Shown here one piece after another: positions 8,432-17,509 of a stretch of DNA of 64,000 nucleotides. The position numbers and the translations under genes are program-made. The first letter of the stretch is position 1; each line of letters begins with the position of its first letter. The notes beneath the pieces are model-generated. The model had not been told where the DNA came from. It was given only the letters and a program-made list of their open reading frames with translations, and ran no database searches. Origin of the DNA: Dokdonia sp. (GTDB lineage Bacteria > Bacteroidota > Bacteroidia > Flavobacteriales > Flavobacteriaceae); contig JAHDIF010000002.1 of NCBI GenBank assembly GCA_020630915.1, positions 331,956 to 395,955 of the forward strand, read 5' to 3'.

Positions 8432-9331
8432 ATGAAATTTGGACAAGTAGATAATCCGGAGCTTATTGATTTTACATTGCCTAAGGATCATCCCGATACA
8501 ATTGGTATGCTTTCGCGAAAGCGCACTAAACAGCAAAAAAATCTAAATGTGCATGTGGGCTGTGCAAAATGGAACAGGCAAGACCTCAAAAATTTTTATC
8601 CAAGAGGCACAAAAGATGAGTTGCAGTACTATGCCTCACAGTTTAATAGCATAGAGCTTAATGCCACCTTTTATAGACTGTTTCCTAAGGAACAATATCA
8701 AAAGTGGTATGAAAAAGCTCCAGATGGTTTTAAGTTTTTTCCAAAAATCACTAATAATATTAGCCATCTAAAACGACTTATAGACTCTGAACAGTATATT
8801 CCAGAATATTTGGATCACACTTTATTACTAAAAGAAAAGCTCGGGACCATTTTTTTACAAATGCATAATAATTTCCATCCTAAGAATTTTGATAGGGTAG
8901 ATAATTTTGTGAATAATTGGCCTAGTGAAGTACCTATTGCTCTAGAATTTAGACATACCGGTTGGTTTAACGATCCGGCTGTTGCTGAAAGACTATTTCA
9001 CTTACTAGAAGAAAACAATATAGCGAATGTTCTTGTAGATACTGCTGGGAGAAGAGATATTATGCATATGCGGCTTACCAATAATGAGGCTTTTATTCGT
9101 TTTGTAGGCGCAAACGATCCAAGTGATTATGCAAGATTAGATGATTGGGTCTTAAGGCTTAAGAAATGGGTGGATCAAGGACTTACGAATATTCATTTCT
9201 TTATACATCAAAATGTAGAGCTTGCCTCTCCATTATTGTCCGCTTACTTTATTAATAAATTGAACCCTGTACTAGGTACTCATCTTAAAGTGCCTCAAAC
9301 TTTGGTTCAGCCAGATCCAACACTATTTTAA
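8432..9331 (+). CDS. DUF72 family protein (YecE-like)
   Basis: The 299-aa protein carries DUF72 hallmarks: NVHVGCAKW near residue 40, YYASQFNSIELNATFYRL, FKFFPKITNNISH and a central EVPIALEFRHTGWF. The fold is a TIM barrel; no reaction is known. Its stop overlaps the ATG of the next gene as TAATG, so it is coupled to the gluconokinase/6-phosphogluconate dehydrogenase fusion and may be linked to gluconate use. The N-terminal 36 residues before the conserved core include LSRKR encoded by a palindrome copy. Confidence 0.85.
   Translation: MKFGQVDNPELIDFTLPKDHPDTIGMLSRKRTKQQKNLNVHVGCAKWNRQDLKNFYPRGTKDELQYYASQFNSIELNATFYRLFPKEQYQKWYEKAPDGFKFFPKITNNISHLKRLIDSEQYIPEYLDHTLLLKEKLGTIFLQMHNNFHPKNFDRVDNFVNNWPSEVPIALEFRHTGWFNDPAVAERLFHLLEENNIANVLVDTAGRRDIMHMRLTNNEAFIRFVGANDPSDYARLDDWVLRLKKWVDQGLTNIHFFIHQNVELASPLLSAYFINKLNPVLGTHLKVPQTLVQPDPTLF
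8509..8522. repeat. Dispersed palindrome (copy 3, exact)
   Basis: Exact GCTTTCGCGAAAGC in the N-terminal extension of the DUF72 gene, read as LSRK. Confidence 0.95.
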
Positions 9332-11211
9332 TGGGAGTTGTTTATATAGTTATGGGAGTTTCTGGTGTAGGTAAAACTACTATAGGAAAATTACTTGCAA
9401 CTGAATTGGGAGTACCATTTTTTGATGCAGATGATTATCATCCAGAAAGTAATAAAAATAAAATGGCGAGCGGCATTCCTTTACAGGATGCCGATAGATG
9501 GCCTTGGTTAAAGTTGCTATCACAGAATATTACAGAATGGAGTAATGATGGCGCAGTGCTAGCTTGTTCTGCGTTGAAAGAATCCTACAGAGAAATTCTA
9601 GAAGCTGGCGGAGATGTTAAATTTGTTTTTTTAGAAGGTTCTCAAGAAGACATAGCAAATCGACTTGCGGCCCGAAAGGATCATTTTTTTGATCCTACTT
9701 TATTGCAATCTCAGTTTGACACCTTAGAAAAGCCTAAAAATGCCATTGTGGTAAATGCTAAAAATAAACCTGAAGTTATAGTTAGAGAAGTTATGTCTAA
9801 AGAAAACACAAAAAGTGAATTAGGACTGATAGGTCTAGGTGTTATGGGCAAGAGCCTAGCTCGCAATTTTGCAACTAAAGGGATCAAGATGTCTCTGTAT
9901 AATAGACATGTTGCTGGCAAAGAAGAAAAGGTTGCTAGCAAGTTTGTGGACCAATATAAAGAACTTGAAGATAGTAATGGATACGATGATTTAGAAGCAT
10001 TTGTAAACTCTCTAGCCATACCACGAAAGATTTTCATTATGGTGAATGCTGGTCCAGCGATAGATGCAGTTATTAGATCTCTCGTACCTCATTTATCTGA
10101 AGGAGATGTTCTTATGGATGGAGGGAATAGCCATTATAAAAACACGCAAGATCGTTTTGAGTTACTAAAGGACAAAGGGATTCATTTTCTAGGAGTAGGA
10201 GTTTCTGGAGGTGAGAAAGGTGCTCTTGAAGGGCCTTCTATTATGCCTGGAGGTAGTAAAGAAGGGTATGAACTAGTAGGTGCTTATCTTGAACGCATTG
10301 CAGCAAGAGATAAGAACAAAGATGCCTGTTGTACTCGATTGGGTGATGGTGGTTCTGGTCATTTTGTAAAAATGATTCATAATGGGATCGAATATGCAGA
10401 GATGCAGCTTATTGCAGAGGTATACGATGTTTTAAAGACCAATTTACAACTTGATAATAGTACTATTTCAAATTATTTTAAAGATTGGAATCAAGGAGCG
10501 TTAGAAAGCTACTTATTAGAGATTTCTGGACATATACTCACAAAAAAGGAAGGTGATGTCTTTTTAATAGATGTAATTTTAGATAAGGCCAAACAAAAAG
10601 GAACGGGAGGATGGAGCACGACGGCCGCTTTAGAAATTGGTACCTCTTTAGATACAATCTCACAGGCCGTGATGACACGTATTGTATCTGGTTATAAAGA
10701 AGAGAGAACAAGAGCAGAGGAAATGTATACGCTTTCGCGAAAACATACTACACTTCTTTCTATTGAGACTATTAAAAAGGCCTATAAGGTAGCGCGTATT
10801 ATTAATCATTGCATTGGTATGGAAGCCCTACGTAAAGCATCTCAAGAGTATAATTGGGATCTCAATCTTTCGGAAATCACGAGAATATGGACAAATGGTT
10901 GCATCATACGTTCCCGGTTTATGGAAACTTTAGGGGCTATTTTGACTACTAGTTCTGACTCTTTATTTCTTTCAAATGATATAAGGATAGCGATTCAAGC
11001 GGGGCTTGATGACTTGATCTCATTTCAAGCGGAGACCTTAAAATCAGGTATGGCAACACCTGTTTTTAGTGCAGCCACTAATTATATATTGGCATTTACT
11101 AGAGGCGAGTCTTCAGCTAATATGATACAGGCGCAGAGAGATTATTTTGGTGCTCATACCTATGAGCGCAAAGATAAAACCGGAAGCTTTCACACTAATT
11201 GGGAAGATTAA
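9331..11211 (+). CDS. gntK-gnd: Bifunctional gluconokinase / 6-phosphogluconate dehydrogenase fusion
   Basis: The 626-aa protein joins two enzymes. Residues 1-155 are a gluconokinase with Walker A GVSGVGKTT (9-17) and FFDADDYHPESN. From about 163 a complete 6-phosphogluconate dehydrogenase follows: the NADP-binding GLIGLGVMG (about 165-173), MDGGNSHY, GVGVSGGEKGALEGPSIMPGG, the catalytic-site HFVKMIHNGIEYAEMQ and KGTGGWSTTAALEIG. It would phosphorylate gluconate to 6-phosphogluconate and decarboxylate it oxidatively to ribulose-5-phosphate, bypassing the Entner-Doudoroff route. It is coupled to DUF72 upstream and followed after 15 bp by a gluconate permease. A palindrome variant encodes LSRK in a variable region of the dehydrogenase part. 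Confidence 0.93.
   Translation: MGVVYIVMGVSGVGKTTIGKLLATELGVPFFDADDYHPESNKNKMASGIPLQDADRWPWLKLLSQNITEWSNDGAVLACSALKESYREILEAGGDVKFVFLEGSQEDIANRLAARKDHFFDPTLLQSQFDTLEKPKNAIVVNAKNKPEVIVREVMSKENTKSELGLIGLGVMGKSLARNFATKGIKMSLYNRHVAGKEEKVASKFVDQYKELEDSNGYDDLEAFVNSLAIPRKIFIMVNAGPAIDAVIRSLVPHLSEGDVLMDGGNSHYKNTQDRFELLKDKGIHFLGVGVSGGEKGALEGPSIMPGGSKEGYELVGAYLERIAARDKNKDACCTRLGDGGSGHFVKMIHNGIEYAEMQLIAEVYDVLKTNLQLDNSTISNYFKDWNQGALESYLLEISGHILTKKEGDVFLIDVILDKAKQKGTGGWSTTAALEIGTSLDTISQAVMTRIVSGYKEERTRAEEMYTLSRKHTTLLSIETIKKAYKVARIINHCIGMEALRKASQEYNWDLNLSEITRIWTNGCIIRSRFMETLGAILTTSSDSLFLSNDIRIAIQAGLDDLISFQAETLKSGMATPVFSAATNYILAFTRGESSANMIQAQRDYFGAHTYERKDKTGSFHTNWED
10731..10744. repeat. Dispersed palindrome (one mismatch)
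   Basis: GCTTTCGCGAAAAC inside the dehydrogenase part of the fusion gene, read as LSRK. Confidence 0.8.
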
Positions 11212-11226
11212 TTTAAAACTATAACC

Positions 11227-12573
11227 TTGGATATACAATTACTGCTTTCAGTCTTTTTAGGAATAAGTGTCTTGCTATTTCTCATTCTACGCTTAAAGAT
11301 ACAAGCCTTTCTTGCGCTACTTATAACGTGTATTGTTGTAGGCGTAACGGCAGGTATGGAGCCTTCTTTATTGCTCAAAAGTATTAAGAATGGAATGGGA
11401 GGTACACTAGGTTTTGTGGCTACCGTTGTTGGGTTAGGAGCTTTATTTGGTGCAATCTTAGAACGATCTGGAGGAGCACAGATGCTCGCAAACTCTTTAT
11501 TAAAAGCCTTTGGAATAGCAAAAGCGCCTTGGGCCGTGATGCTTACAGGTTTTTTAGTGGCCATACCTGTGTTTTTTGATGTTGCCTTTATCATCTTAGT
11601 TCCTTTAATATATGCATTGCAAAAACAAACGAAGAAGTCTTTGTTATTGTATGCGATACCTTTACTAGCCGGATTAGCTATCACGCATACATTTATACCA
11701 CCTACGCCTGGACCAATTGCAGTGGCCGAAATTTTAGGAGCAGATTTGGGGTATGTAATCATCTTTGGATTTATAGCTGGCTTACCCGCTGCAATTATAG
11801 CAGGACCTATGCTGGCAAAAAGATTGTCGAAAAGAATACATGTAGATACTCCAGAAGAAATGACAACAGTGATGGAAGTTCCTGAAAACGCTCCAAGTGC
11901 AGTTCAGATACTTGCAATTATTGCCATTCCCATTGTACTTATTGTTTTTAATACGGTTCTTGGCAGCCCGTTATTTCAAGATGGAGCTTTACCAGATTGG
12001 ATGCTTTATCTTTCTGGTTTGTTGGGCCACCCCTTCGTAGCGCTTATCATAGCCAATATTGTGGCTTGGTACTTCTTAGGTATTCGTAAAGGGTTTAAAA
12101 AAGATCAACTTTTAGAAATTTCAACAAAATCGTTATATCCTGCAGGTGTCATCATTTTGTTAACGGGAGCTGGTGGTGCTTTCAAGCAGGTACTTATTGA
12201 CACAGGAGCAGGAAAAATGATTGCAGAAAGTTTGAGTAGCGATTATTTTCCTCCTGTGATTTTTGGTTTCGTTGTGGCGGCTATCGTACGTATTTTACAG
12301 GGATCTGCCACGGTAGCAATGATTACCGCAGCCGGTATTGCATCTCCTATGCTCAGTATTGCAAACACGAGTGCTCCACAGCTCGCAGTACTTGTAATTG
12401 CAATAGCCTCTGGAGCTACGATTTTCTCACACGTAAATGACAGCGGTTTCTGGCTCGTAAAGCAATACTTGGGCTTAACAGAAAAACAGACCTTTACCTC
12501 TTGGACGGTAATGACCAGTTTGATTGCTCTCGTTGGATTAGTGGTTTCTACAATGCTATGGTATGTGGTATAA
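11227..12573 (+). CDS. gntP: GntP family gluconate:H+ symporter
   Basis: The 448-aa protein has about 12 hydrophobic segments and GntP-family signatures: GFLVAIPVFFDVAFIILVPL near residue 120, HTFIPPTPGPIAVAEILGADLG near 155 and LTGAGGAFKQVLIDTGAG near 310. GntP permeases import gluconate. Placement 15 bp after the kinase/dehydrogenase fusion supports this substrate. The frame opens with TTG at 11227; no ATG occurs before the first helix, so a TTG start is likely. A palindrome variant begins five bases after its stop. Confidence 0.9.
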   Translation: MDIQLLLSVFLGISVLLFLILRLKIQAFLALLITCIVVGVTAGMEPSLLLKSIKNGMGGTLGFVATVVGLGALFGAILERSGGAQMLANSLLKAFGIAKAPWAVMLTGFLVAIPVFFDVAFIILVPLIYALQKQTKKSLLLYAIPLLAGLAITHTFIPPTPGPIAVAEILGADLGYVIIFGFIAGLPAAIIAGPMLAKRLSKRIHVDTPEEMTTVMEVPENAPSAVQILAIIAIPIVLIVFNTVLGSPLFQDGALPDWMLYLSGLLGHPFVALIIANIVAWYFLGIRKGFKKDQLLEISTKSLYPAGVIILLTGAGGAFKQVLIDTGAGKMIAESLSSDYFPPVIFGFVVAAIVRILQGSATVAMITAAGIASPMLSIANTSAPQLAVLVIAIASGATIFSHVNDSGFWLVKQYLGLTEKQTFTSWTVMTSLIALVGLVVSTMLWYVV

Positions 12574-12577
12574 GTAT

Positions 12578-12591
12578 GCTTTCGCGAAAGT
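12578..12591. repeat. Dispersed palindrome (one mismatch)
   Basis: GCTTTCGCGAAAGT lies just after the gntP stop. It has no loop and no T-run, so it is not a typical terminator. Confidence 0.8.
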
Positions 12592-12650
12592 ATTATTATA
12601 CATTTGCCACAGGACACTATTATAAATAAGAATTGTGAAGACGGGATAAG

Positions 12651-12670
12651 ATTTCCGCCTTCGCGGAAAT
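12651..12670. repeat. Short hairpin ATTTCCGC-CTTC-GCGGAAAT
   Basis: A perfect 8-bp stem with a CTTC loop ends 10 bp before the thioesterase ATG, where it could occlude the ribosome binding region. It resembles the dispersed palindrome in its GC core but is not the same element. Confidence 0.5.
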
Positions 12671-12680
12671 AAAATGAATT

Positions 12681-13073
12681 ATGAATTTTCACACACGTAA
12701 ATGGATTAAACCAGAAGATCTAAATCCGAATGGAACCCTTTTTGGTGGAAGATTGCTAGAGTGGATAGATGAAGAGGCTGCGCTTTATGCAATTATCCAA
12801 CTTGAAAATCCTAGGACCGTCACGAAATATATGAGTGAAATAGATTTTCGCGCAAGCGCAAAAAAAGGAGATATTATAGAAATAGGGTTGGAAGTGATAA
12901 AATTTGGCACTGCTTCTCTCACGCTACATTGTGAAGTACGTAATAAGATGACTAGAGAAACTATTATTACTATTGAACGTATAGTTATGGTAGGGCTCGG
13001 TGAAGATGGCAAGGCAAAAGCCCACGGAAAAACAGAAGTAGAGTATGTTAGTAAACGTTTAGAGGATTCGTAA
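12681..13073 (+). CDS. Acyl-CoA thioesterase, hotdog fold (YciA/ACOT type)
   Basis: The 130-aa protein has the hotdog thioesterase pattern: NPNGTLFGGRLLEWIDEEAALYA (about residues 15-37), with the conserved asparagine, GG and acidic pair, then a beta-strand-rich half. YciA-like enzymes hydrolyse acyl-CoA esters in the cytoplasm. The length is usual for a single-domain member. The start ATG lies just downstream of a small hairpin. Confidence 0.85.
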   Translation: MNFHTRKWIKPEDLNPNGTLFGGRLLEWIDEEAALYAIIQLENPRTVTKYMSEIDFRASAKKGDIIEIGLEVIKFGTASLTLHCEVRNKMTRETIITIERIVMVGLGEDGKAKAHGKTEVEYVSKRLEDS

Positions 13074-13150
13074 TATTGAGTTAACCTTTATCGGAAATGA
13101 CGGATGCTCAATAATGTAGATGTAAGTTCGTAATGCTAATCAACTAACTT

Positions 13151-14083
13151 ATGAGAAATTATTACATATACTATCTAGTCGCTGTCTGTTTTTTTTCCTG
13201 CTCAGAAGATGATAAGGCAATAGATGTGGTGGTTAACGAAATAGAGCGTGGTGCAATCCTTAGAAACATAGAAAGAATATCAAAAGATTTTATTCACGAA
13301 GACTTTGAGAGTACTTTCTCTCTAACTATTGAAGAGCAAGATTTGGAGGAAGGAGATTTACTCGACTTTGTGAGAATGTATCTAGCTTATGAAGATAGAA
13401 ATGATGCCAATGGGATTAATACGACTTCAGAAACTGTTCTTGGAGATATCCCTAAGAGTGATTTTTTTACTGGTGAGTTTGGGTTACCACGCACTACGAT
13501 AACGCTGTCCTATCAAGATGCAGTTGACAGTGTTGGTCTTGATGCCCCATCTATATTGCCAGGAGATCAATTTAAACTAAGATTAGAGATTCATCTCACA
13601 GATGGCCGAACGTTTAGTACAGATACAGGAAGTGCGTCTATCCTTACAGACTATTGCTTTTTTAAATCACCCTATAGATATGAAATCGCTGTAATTGAAC
13701 CTATGGATGACCAACTGTTTACAGGTGTCTATAGTTATAACCTATTATCTGATAATGCTGTGGGAATTGATCCTATTGACGGGGTGACGTCTGTTTCTGC
13801 AGGGGGTTTTATCAATACCCGATTAGTGCCTTTTGGGTTTTCAGAACGAGTAGAAATCACCTTTTCTGGCTCAAAAATTTATCCTAAAATTTATCAATCA
13901 GTCAATGGGTTTTGTAGGGAATCACAGTTTCATATATTATCTGGACCAGCTCAAGATACTTTTGGTCAGTTTGAAGTTACTGATGATACTGTTTTCTTCG
14001 TAGATATAGCGCTGGGCTTTGAAGGGTGGGACGGTGGTTCTGGAGGTGAACGTATTTTAAGCTATAAATTCACAAAACAATAA
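13151..14083 (+). CDS. Secreted lipoprotein of unknown function
   Basis: The 310-aa product begins MRNYYIYYLVAVCFFSC, a lipoprotein signal with the acceptor cysteine at residue 17, followed by acidic SEDDKAID, which favours outer-membrane export in Bacteroidota. The rest is beta-strand rich without a motif I recognise. Two cysteines (about 174 and 256) could form a disulfide. It stands alone, with about 240 bp of non-coding DNA after it. Confidence 0.7.
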   Translation: MRNYYIYYLVAVCFFSCSEDDKAIDVVVNEIERGAILRNIERISKDFIHEDFESTFSLTIEEQDLEEGDLLDFVRMYLAYEDRNDANGINTTSETVLGDIPKSDFFTGEFGLPRTTITLSYQDAVDSVGLDAPSILPGDQFKLRLEIHLTDGRTFSTDTGSASILTDYCFFKSPYRYEIAVIEPMDDQLFTGVYSYNLLSDNAVGIDPIDGVTSVSAGGFINTRLVPFGFSERVEITFSGSKIYPKIYQSVNGFCRESQFHILSGPAQDTFGQFEVTDDTVFFVDIALGFEGWDGGSGGERILSYKFTKQ

Positions 14084-14234
14084 AAGTATATGAAGCCCTG
14101 GAGAATGTTCTTTACAAGTAACGCATAATCCTTTAAGTAGTCTAGTTTAGAAGCTCACCTATTCTAACTGCGTATGGAGGTAATGCTAGAATTTCTTCTA
14201 TAAAATTGATTCATGCGAACAATAGATTTATTAA

Positions 14235-14248
14235 GCTTTCGCGAAAGC
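14235..14248. repeat. Dispersed palindrome (copy 4, exact)
   Basis: Exact GCTTTCGCGAAAGC in the 244-bp gap upstream of the metalloprotease. I see nothing else recognisable in that gap. Confidence 0.95.
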
Positions 14249-14327
14249 TAAACATTTCCCAATTATTTCATAAAGAAATTGCATTCTGGTGACGGATTCT
14301 TATTTTCGGATTGTTAAAACTCTACCC

Positions 14328-16820
14328 ATGAAAAGAACGCTACTATTGTTTATTAGTCTCCTATTATTTTGCTCAGGACCTTTATTTTCTCAAAAGAAAA
14401 AACGAAAAGACAAAAACGCCAAAACTGAAAGAGTAGCACCAGAGAAAAAGAAGGATAAAGATGCTATTAAAGAGTACAAAGAGGTAATAACAAAAGAAGC
14501 TATTACTGATAGTGGTTTGTTTCACGTACATAAAGTCAAAAAAGACTTTTTCTATGAAATTCCTTTTAATAAACTAGAAAAAGATATGCTTTGGGTGAGT
14601 CGTATTGCTCAAATCCCTAATGGTCTAGGCGGTGGATATGTAAATGCCGGATCTAAAACAAATGAGCAAGTCGTTCATTGGACCCGTTTTCAAGACAAAA
14701 TATTACTCAAGATTAAATCCTACACGAATATTGCAGACAGTACAAAAACCATAAGCAACTCTGTAAGAGTAAATAATTATGAGCCTATACTGTACGCTTT
14801 TGATATAAAGGCATTTAATAAAGACAGTACTGCGGCTGTGGTAAATGTAACAAAGCTCTTTACGGCAGATATAAAAGCTATAAGCGGCCTATCTTCAAGA
14901 CTTAGAAAGCAATACAAAGTAAAAAAGCTGGATGCTAGTAGAAGTTTTATCAATACCATGAAAAGTTTCCCTCTCAATATTGAGGTAAAGCAAGATATGA
15001 CCTATGATGCCTCAGAGCCTCCAACAGAGAGAAATGCTCAATCTATAAGCCTACAAATGAATCAATCGATGATCCTGTTGCCAGAAGAGCCCATGCAACC
15101 TAGGTTATATGATCCTAGAGTAGGTTTCTTTACAGTAAGTCAATATGATTATGGTAGTGATGCTCTTAAGGCAGATAGGAATACCTACATACGCCGCTGG
15201 AAGTTAGAACCTAAAGATCCAGAAGCATACAAACGTGGTGAATTAGTTGAGCCTATAAAACCTATTGTATATTACTTAGACCCTGGTACTCCAGAAAAAC
15301 TTCAAAAGTATATCAAGCAAGGGATAGAAGACTGGCAAAAACCCTTTGAAACAGCAGGGTTTAAAAATGCTATTATTGCAAAAGATGCTCCAACACCAGA
15401 CGAAGATCCAGACTTTAGTCCAGAAGATATAAGATACTCTGTAGTCCGTTACGTAGCTAGTACAACTAGAAATGCTGTAGGGCCAAGTGTATCAGACCCT
15501 CGAAGTGGCGAGATTATAGAGAGTGATATCATCTGGTATCATAATCACTTGAGAAGTTATAGGAATCGATATATGTTAGAAACTGGGGCTGCAAATCCTA
15601 GTGCAAGAACTTTAAATACGCCAGATAAAGAGATAGGAGAGATGATGCGCATGGTTATTGCACACGAAGTAGGGCACGCCTTGGGCTTCCCGCATAATAT
15701 GGCCGCGAGTTATGCATATCCAGTAGAGTCTTATAGAAACGGTGCGTTCACTCAAGAAAACGGAATAGCGGCTAGTTTAATGGATTATGCGCGTTATAAT
15801 TACATAGCCCAGCCTGGTGATCAAAATATTCGATTTGTGCGTCAGATGGGACCCTATGATCATTATGCGACCAATTGGGGGTATAGATGGCTTCCGGAGG
15901 CAAAAACTCCAGAACAAGAAAAAACAACACTTAATAAATGGATACTGGAAAAGGCAAATGATCCTGTTTATAAATTTGGAAGACAGTCTAGTAGGTTTGA
16001 TCCTCAATCGCAAACAGAGAGTATAGGAAATGATCCCATTCTAGCAAGTACATACGGAATTAAGAACTTAAAGTATGTATCAGAAAGATTACCTCAATGG
16101 ACTTCTCATCAAACTAATGACTATCAAGACCTAGAGGAGCTTTATGGTGAGCTAATAAGTTGCTATAGTAGGTTTGTAGGTCACGTTGTAACCAATGTAG
16201 GTGGCGTTTTTGAAAATTTAAAAACTCCAGAGCAAGAAGGGTTAGTTTATAGCCACGTAAACAAGGCAACCCAAAAAGAATCTATGCAATGGTTAGGTAA
16301 TAATGTATTTGAAACTCCTACATGGCTCATAAATAAAGAAATTTTACAGAATATTGACCACGCAGGATATTTTGAAAGAATACGTAGGACACAATCTAGG
16401 TATTTAGATAGATTATTGAGCTTTGATCGAATAGGAAGGCTTATAGATGCAGAGACCGTAAACAAGGAGTATTACAGTGCTTTGGATTTGTTACGTGATA
16501 CTCAAAAGATTGTCTGGAGTGAGCTAGACAGAAATCAAAACGTAGATGTTTATAGAAGAAATTTACAACGTAGTTATCTAGATAGAATGACCTATTTAAT
16601 GACTAACGACGGGCCTTCAAGAAGAACAAGTAGACCAGGTTTTGAAGGGACATTAACCTATAAAGTAAGTGCCAGTGATATACAGCCGTTGGTGCGAGGC
16701 GAGCTAAAACTATTAAGAAAGAAGCTTAGAACAGCCCGTAATTCTAATATCAATACCATTACCCGATATCATTACGAAGATGCTATTGCAAGAATTGATG
16801 AGCTATTAGACCATAAATAA
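14328..16820 (+). CDS. Secreted zinc metalloprotease (DUF5117/DUF5118-type, HEXXH)
   Basis: An ATG at 14328 gives an 830-aa protein with a good signal peptide (MKRTLLLFISLLLFCSGPLFS); an in-frame GTG at 14289 would bury it behind 13 extra residues. The mature start is very lysine rich. The zinc site is HEVGHALGFPHN, with H446, E447, H450 and H456 by my count, followed by a Met-turn-like SLMDYARYNYIAQ. This is the architecture of Bacteroidota zinc-dependent metalloproteases with DUF5117 and DUF5118 regions. It is likely periplasmic or surface located; the substrate is unknown. It converges with the VanX-like gene 4 bp away. Confidence 0.87.
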   Translation: MKRTLLLFISLLLFCSGPLFSQKKKRKDKNAKTERVAPEKKKDKDAIKEYKEVITKEAITDSGLFHVHKVKKDFFYEIPFNKLEKDMLWVSRIAQIPNGLGGGYVNAGSKTNEQVVHWTRFQDKILLKIKSYTNIADSTKTISNSVRVNNYEPILYAFDIKAFNKDSTAAVVNVTKLFTADIKAISGLSSRLRKQYKVKKLDASRSFINTMKSFPLNIEVKQDMTYDASEPPTERNAQSISLQMNQSMILLPEEPMQPRLYDPRVGFFTVSQYDYGSDALKADRNTYIRRWKLEPKDPEAYKRGELVEPIKPIVYYLDPGTPEKLQKYIKQGIEDWQKPFETAGFKNAIIAKDAPTPDEDPDFSPEDIRYSVVRYVASTTRNAVGPSVSDPRSGEIIESDIIWYHNHLRSYRNRYMLETGAANPSARTLNTPDKEIGEMMRMVIAHEVGHALGFPHNMAASYAYPVESYRNGAFTQENGIAASLMDYARYNYIAQPGDQNIRFVRQMGPYDHYATNWGYRWLPEAKTPEQEKTTLNKWILEKANDPVYKFGRQSSRFDPQSQTESIGNDPILASTYGIKNLKYVSERLPQWTSHQTNDYQDLEELYGELISCYSRFVGHVVTNVGGVFENLKTPEQEGLVYSHVNKATQKESMQWLGNNVFETPTWLINKEILQNIDHAGYFERIRRTQSRYLDRLLSFDRIGRLIDAETVNKEYYSALDLLRDTQKIVWSELDRNQNVDVYRRNLQRSYLDRMTYLMTNDGPSRRTSRPGFEGTLTYKVSASDIQPLVRGELKLLRKKLRTARNSNINTITRYHYEDAIARIDELLDHK

Positions 16821-16824
16821 GGGA

Positions 16825-17430
16825 CTAGTTATCACAATCAAAGTCGATATCTAATACTTTGAGACCGTAGTTTTTAGCTTCATAGTTAAAGTGCCACCAT
16901 TCTGTGCGAATGGGGGCAAAGCCATTTGCTTTCATAACATCCCACAGTATTTTTCGATTTGCTTGGACTTCTTCCGAGTGTGGGTGGTCAATATGCGCTT
17001 CTTTTCCAAAATGATCATAATCACTCCCCATATCTAGGGGTTTCCCGTCTAGAGTGACAATGCTCATATCTATAGCGGCGCCACGATTGTGTATAGACCC
17101 ACTTTTATAAGGGTTACCCACATATGAAGGGTTAGGATAAATTGCCCACATCTTTTTTTGTACCGAAAGAGGGCGATAACAATCGTAAAAGAGAATTTTA
17201 TATCCTAGTTCACAAAAATCATGATTTGCAGCTGCGATAGCTTTTGCTATTTCTGGTAATAGCAGGCATTGAGAACAGTCATATACTGCGGCTTTTAGAA
17301 AATTGTCTTCAGTTGCATACTTAACATCATAGGCATATTCTCCTCCCAAAGATTCTATGTTTATCAAAGGAGACTCTTGAGCGATTCCTAAAATTGATAG
17401 GAAGGGGATAAGTACTAATAACTTTTTCAT
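16825..17430 (-). CDS. D-alanyl-D-alanine dipeptidase, VanX/DdpX type (peptidase M15D)
   Basis: The 201-aa protein has an N-terminal signal sequence and both M15D signatures. SIHNRGAAIDM supplies zinc ligands H114 and D121, and EWWHF supplies catalytic E177 and ligand H180. FYDCYRPLSVQ is the usual arginine-containing motif. These enzymes cleave D-Ala-D-Ala in the periplasm, for peptidoglycan turnover or dipeptide use. No vanH/vanA partners are near, so a resistance role is unlikely. It is divergent from rlmI, with a palindrome in the shared gap. Confidence 0.88.
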   Translation of the reverse strand: MKKLLVLIPFLSILGIAQESPLINIESLGGEYAYDVKYATEDNFLKAAVYDCSQCLLLPEIAKAIAAANHDFCELGYKILFYDCYRPLSVQKKMWAIYPNPSYVGNPYKSGSIHNRGAAIDMSIVTLDGKPLDMGSDYDHFGKEAHIDHPHSEEVQANRKILWDVMKANGFAPIRTEWWHFNYEAKNYGLKVLDIDFDCDN

Positions 17431-17471
17431 AGTTCTAAATTACAAAAACATTGTATAAAGAGTAGGTGTAC

Positions 17472-17485
17472 GCTTTCGCGAAAGC
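17472..17485. repeat. Dispersed palindrome (copy 5, exact)
   Basis: Exact core; the symmetry extends outwards to TACGCTTTCGCGAAAGCGTA (17469-17488). It lies between the divergent vanX-like and rlmI genes. Confidence 0.95.
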
Positions 17486-17509
17486 GTAAAAATCCCTAAT
17501 CTTGTGCGT

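Noticed and set aside
16825-17430. Glycopeptide resistance (vanX) cassette
   Set aside because: No vanH, vanA or vanRS homologues are near; such dipeptidases are common housekeeping enzymes.
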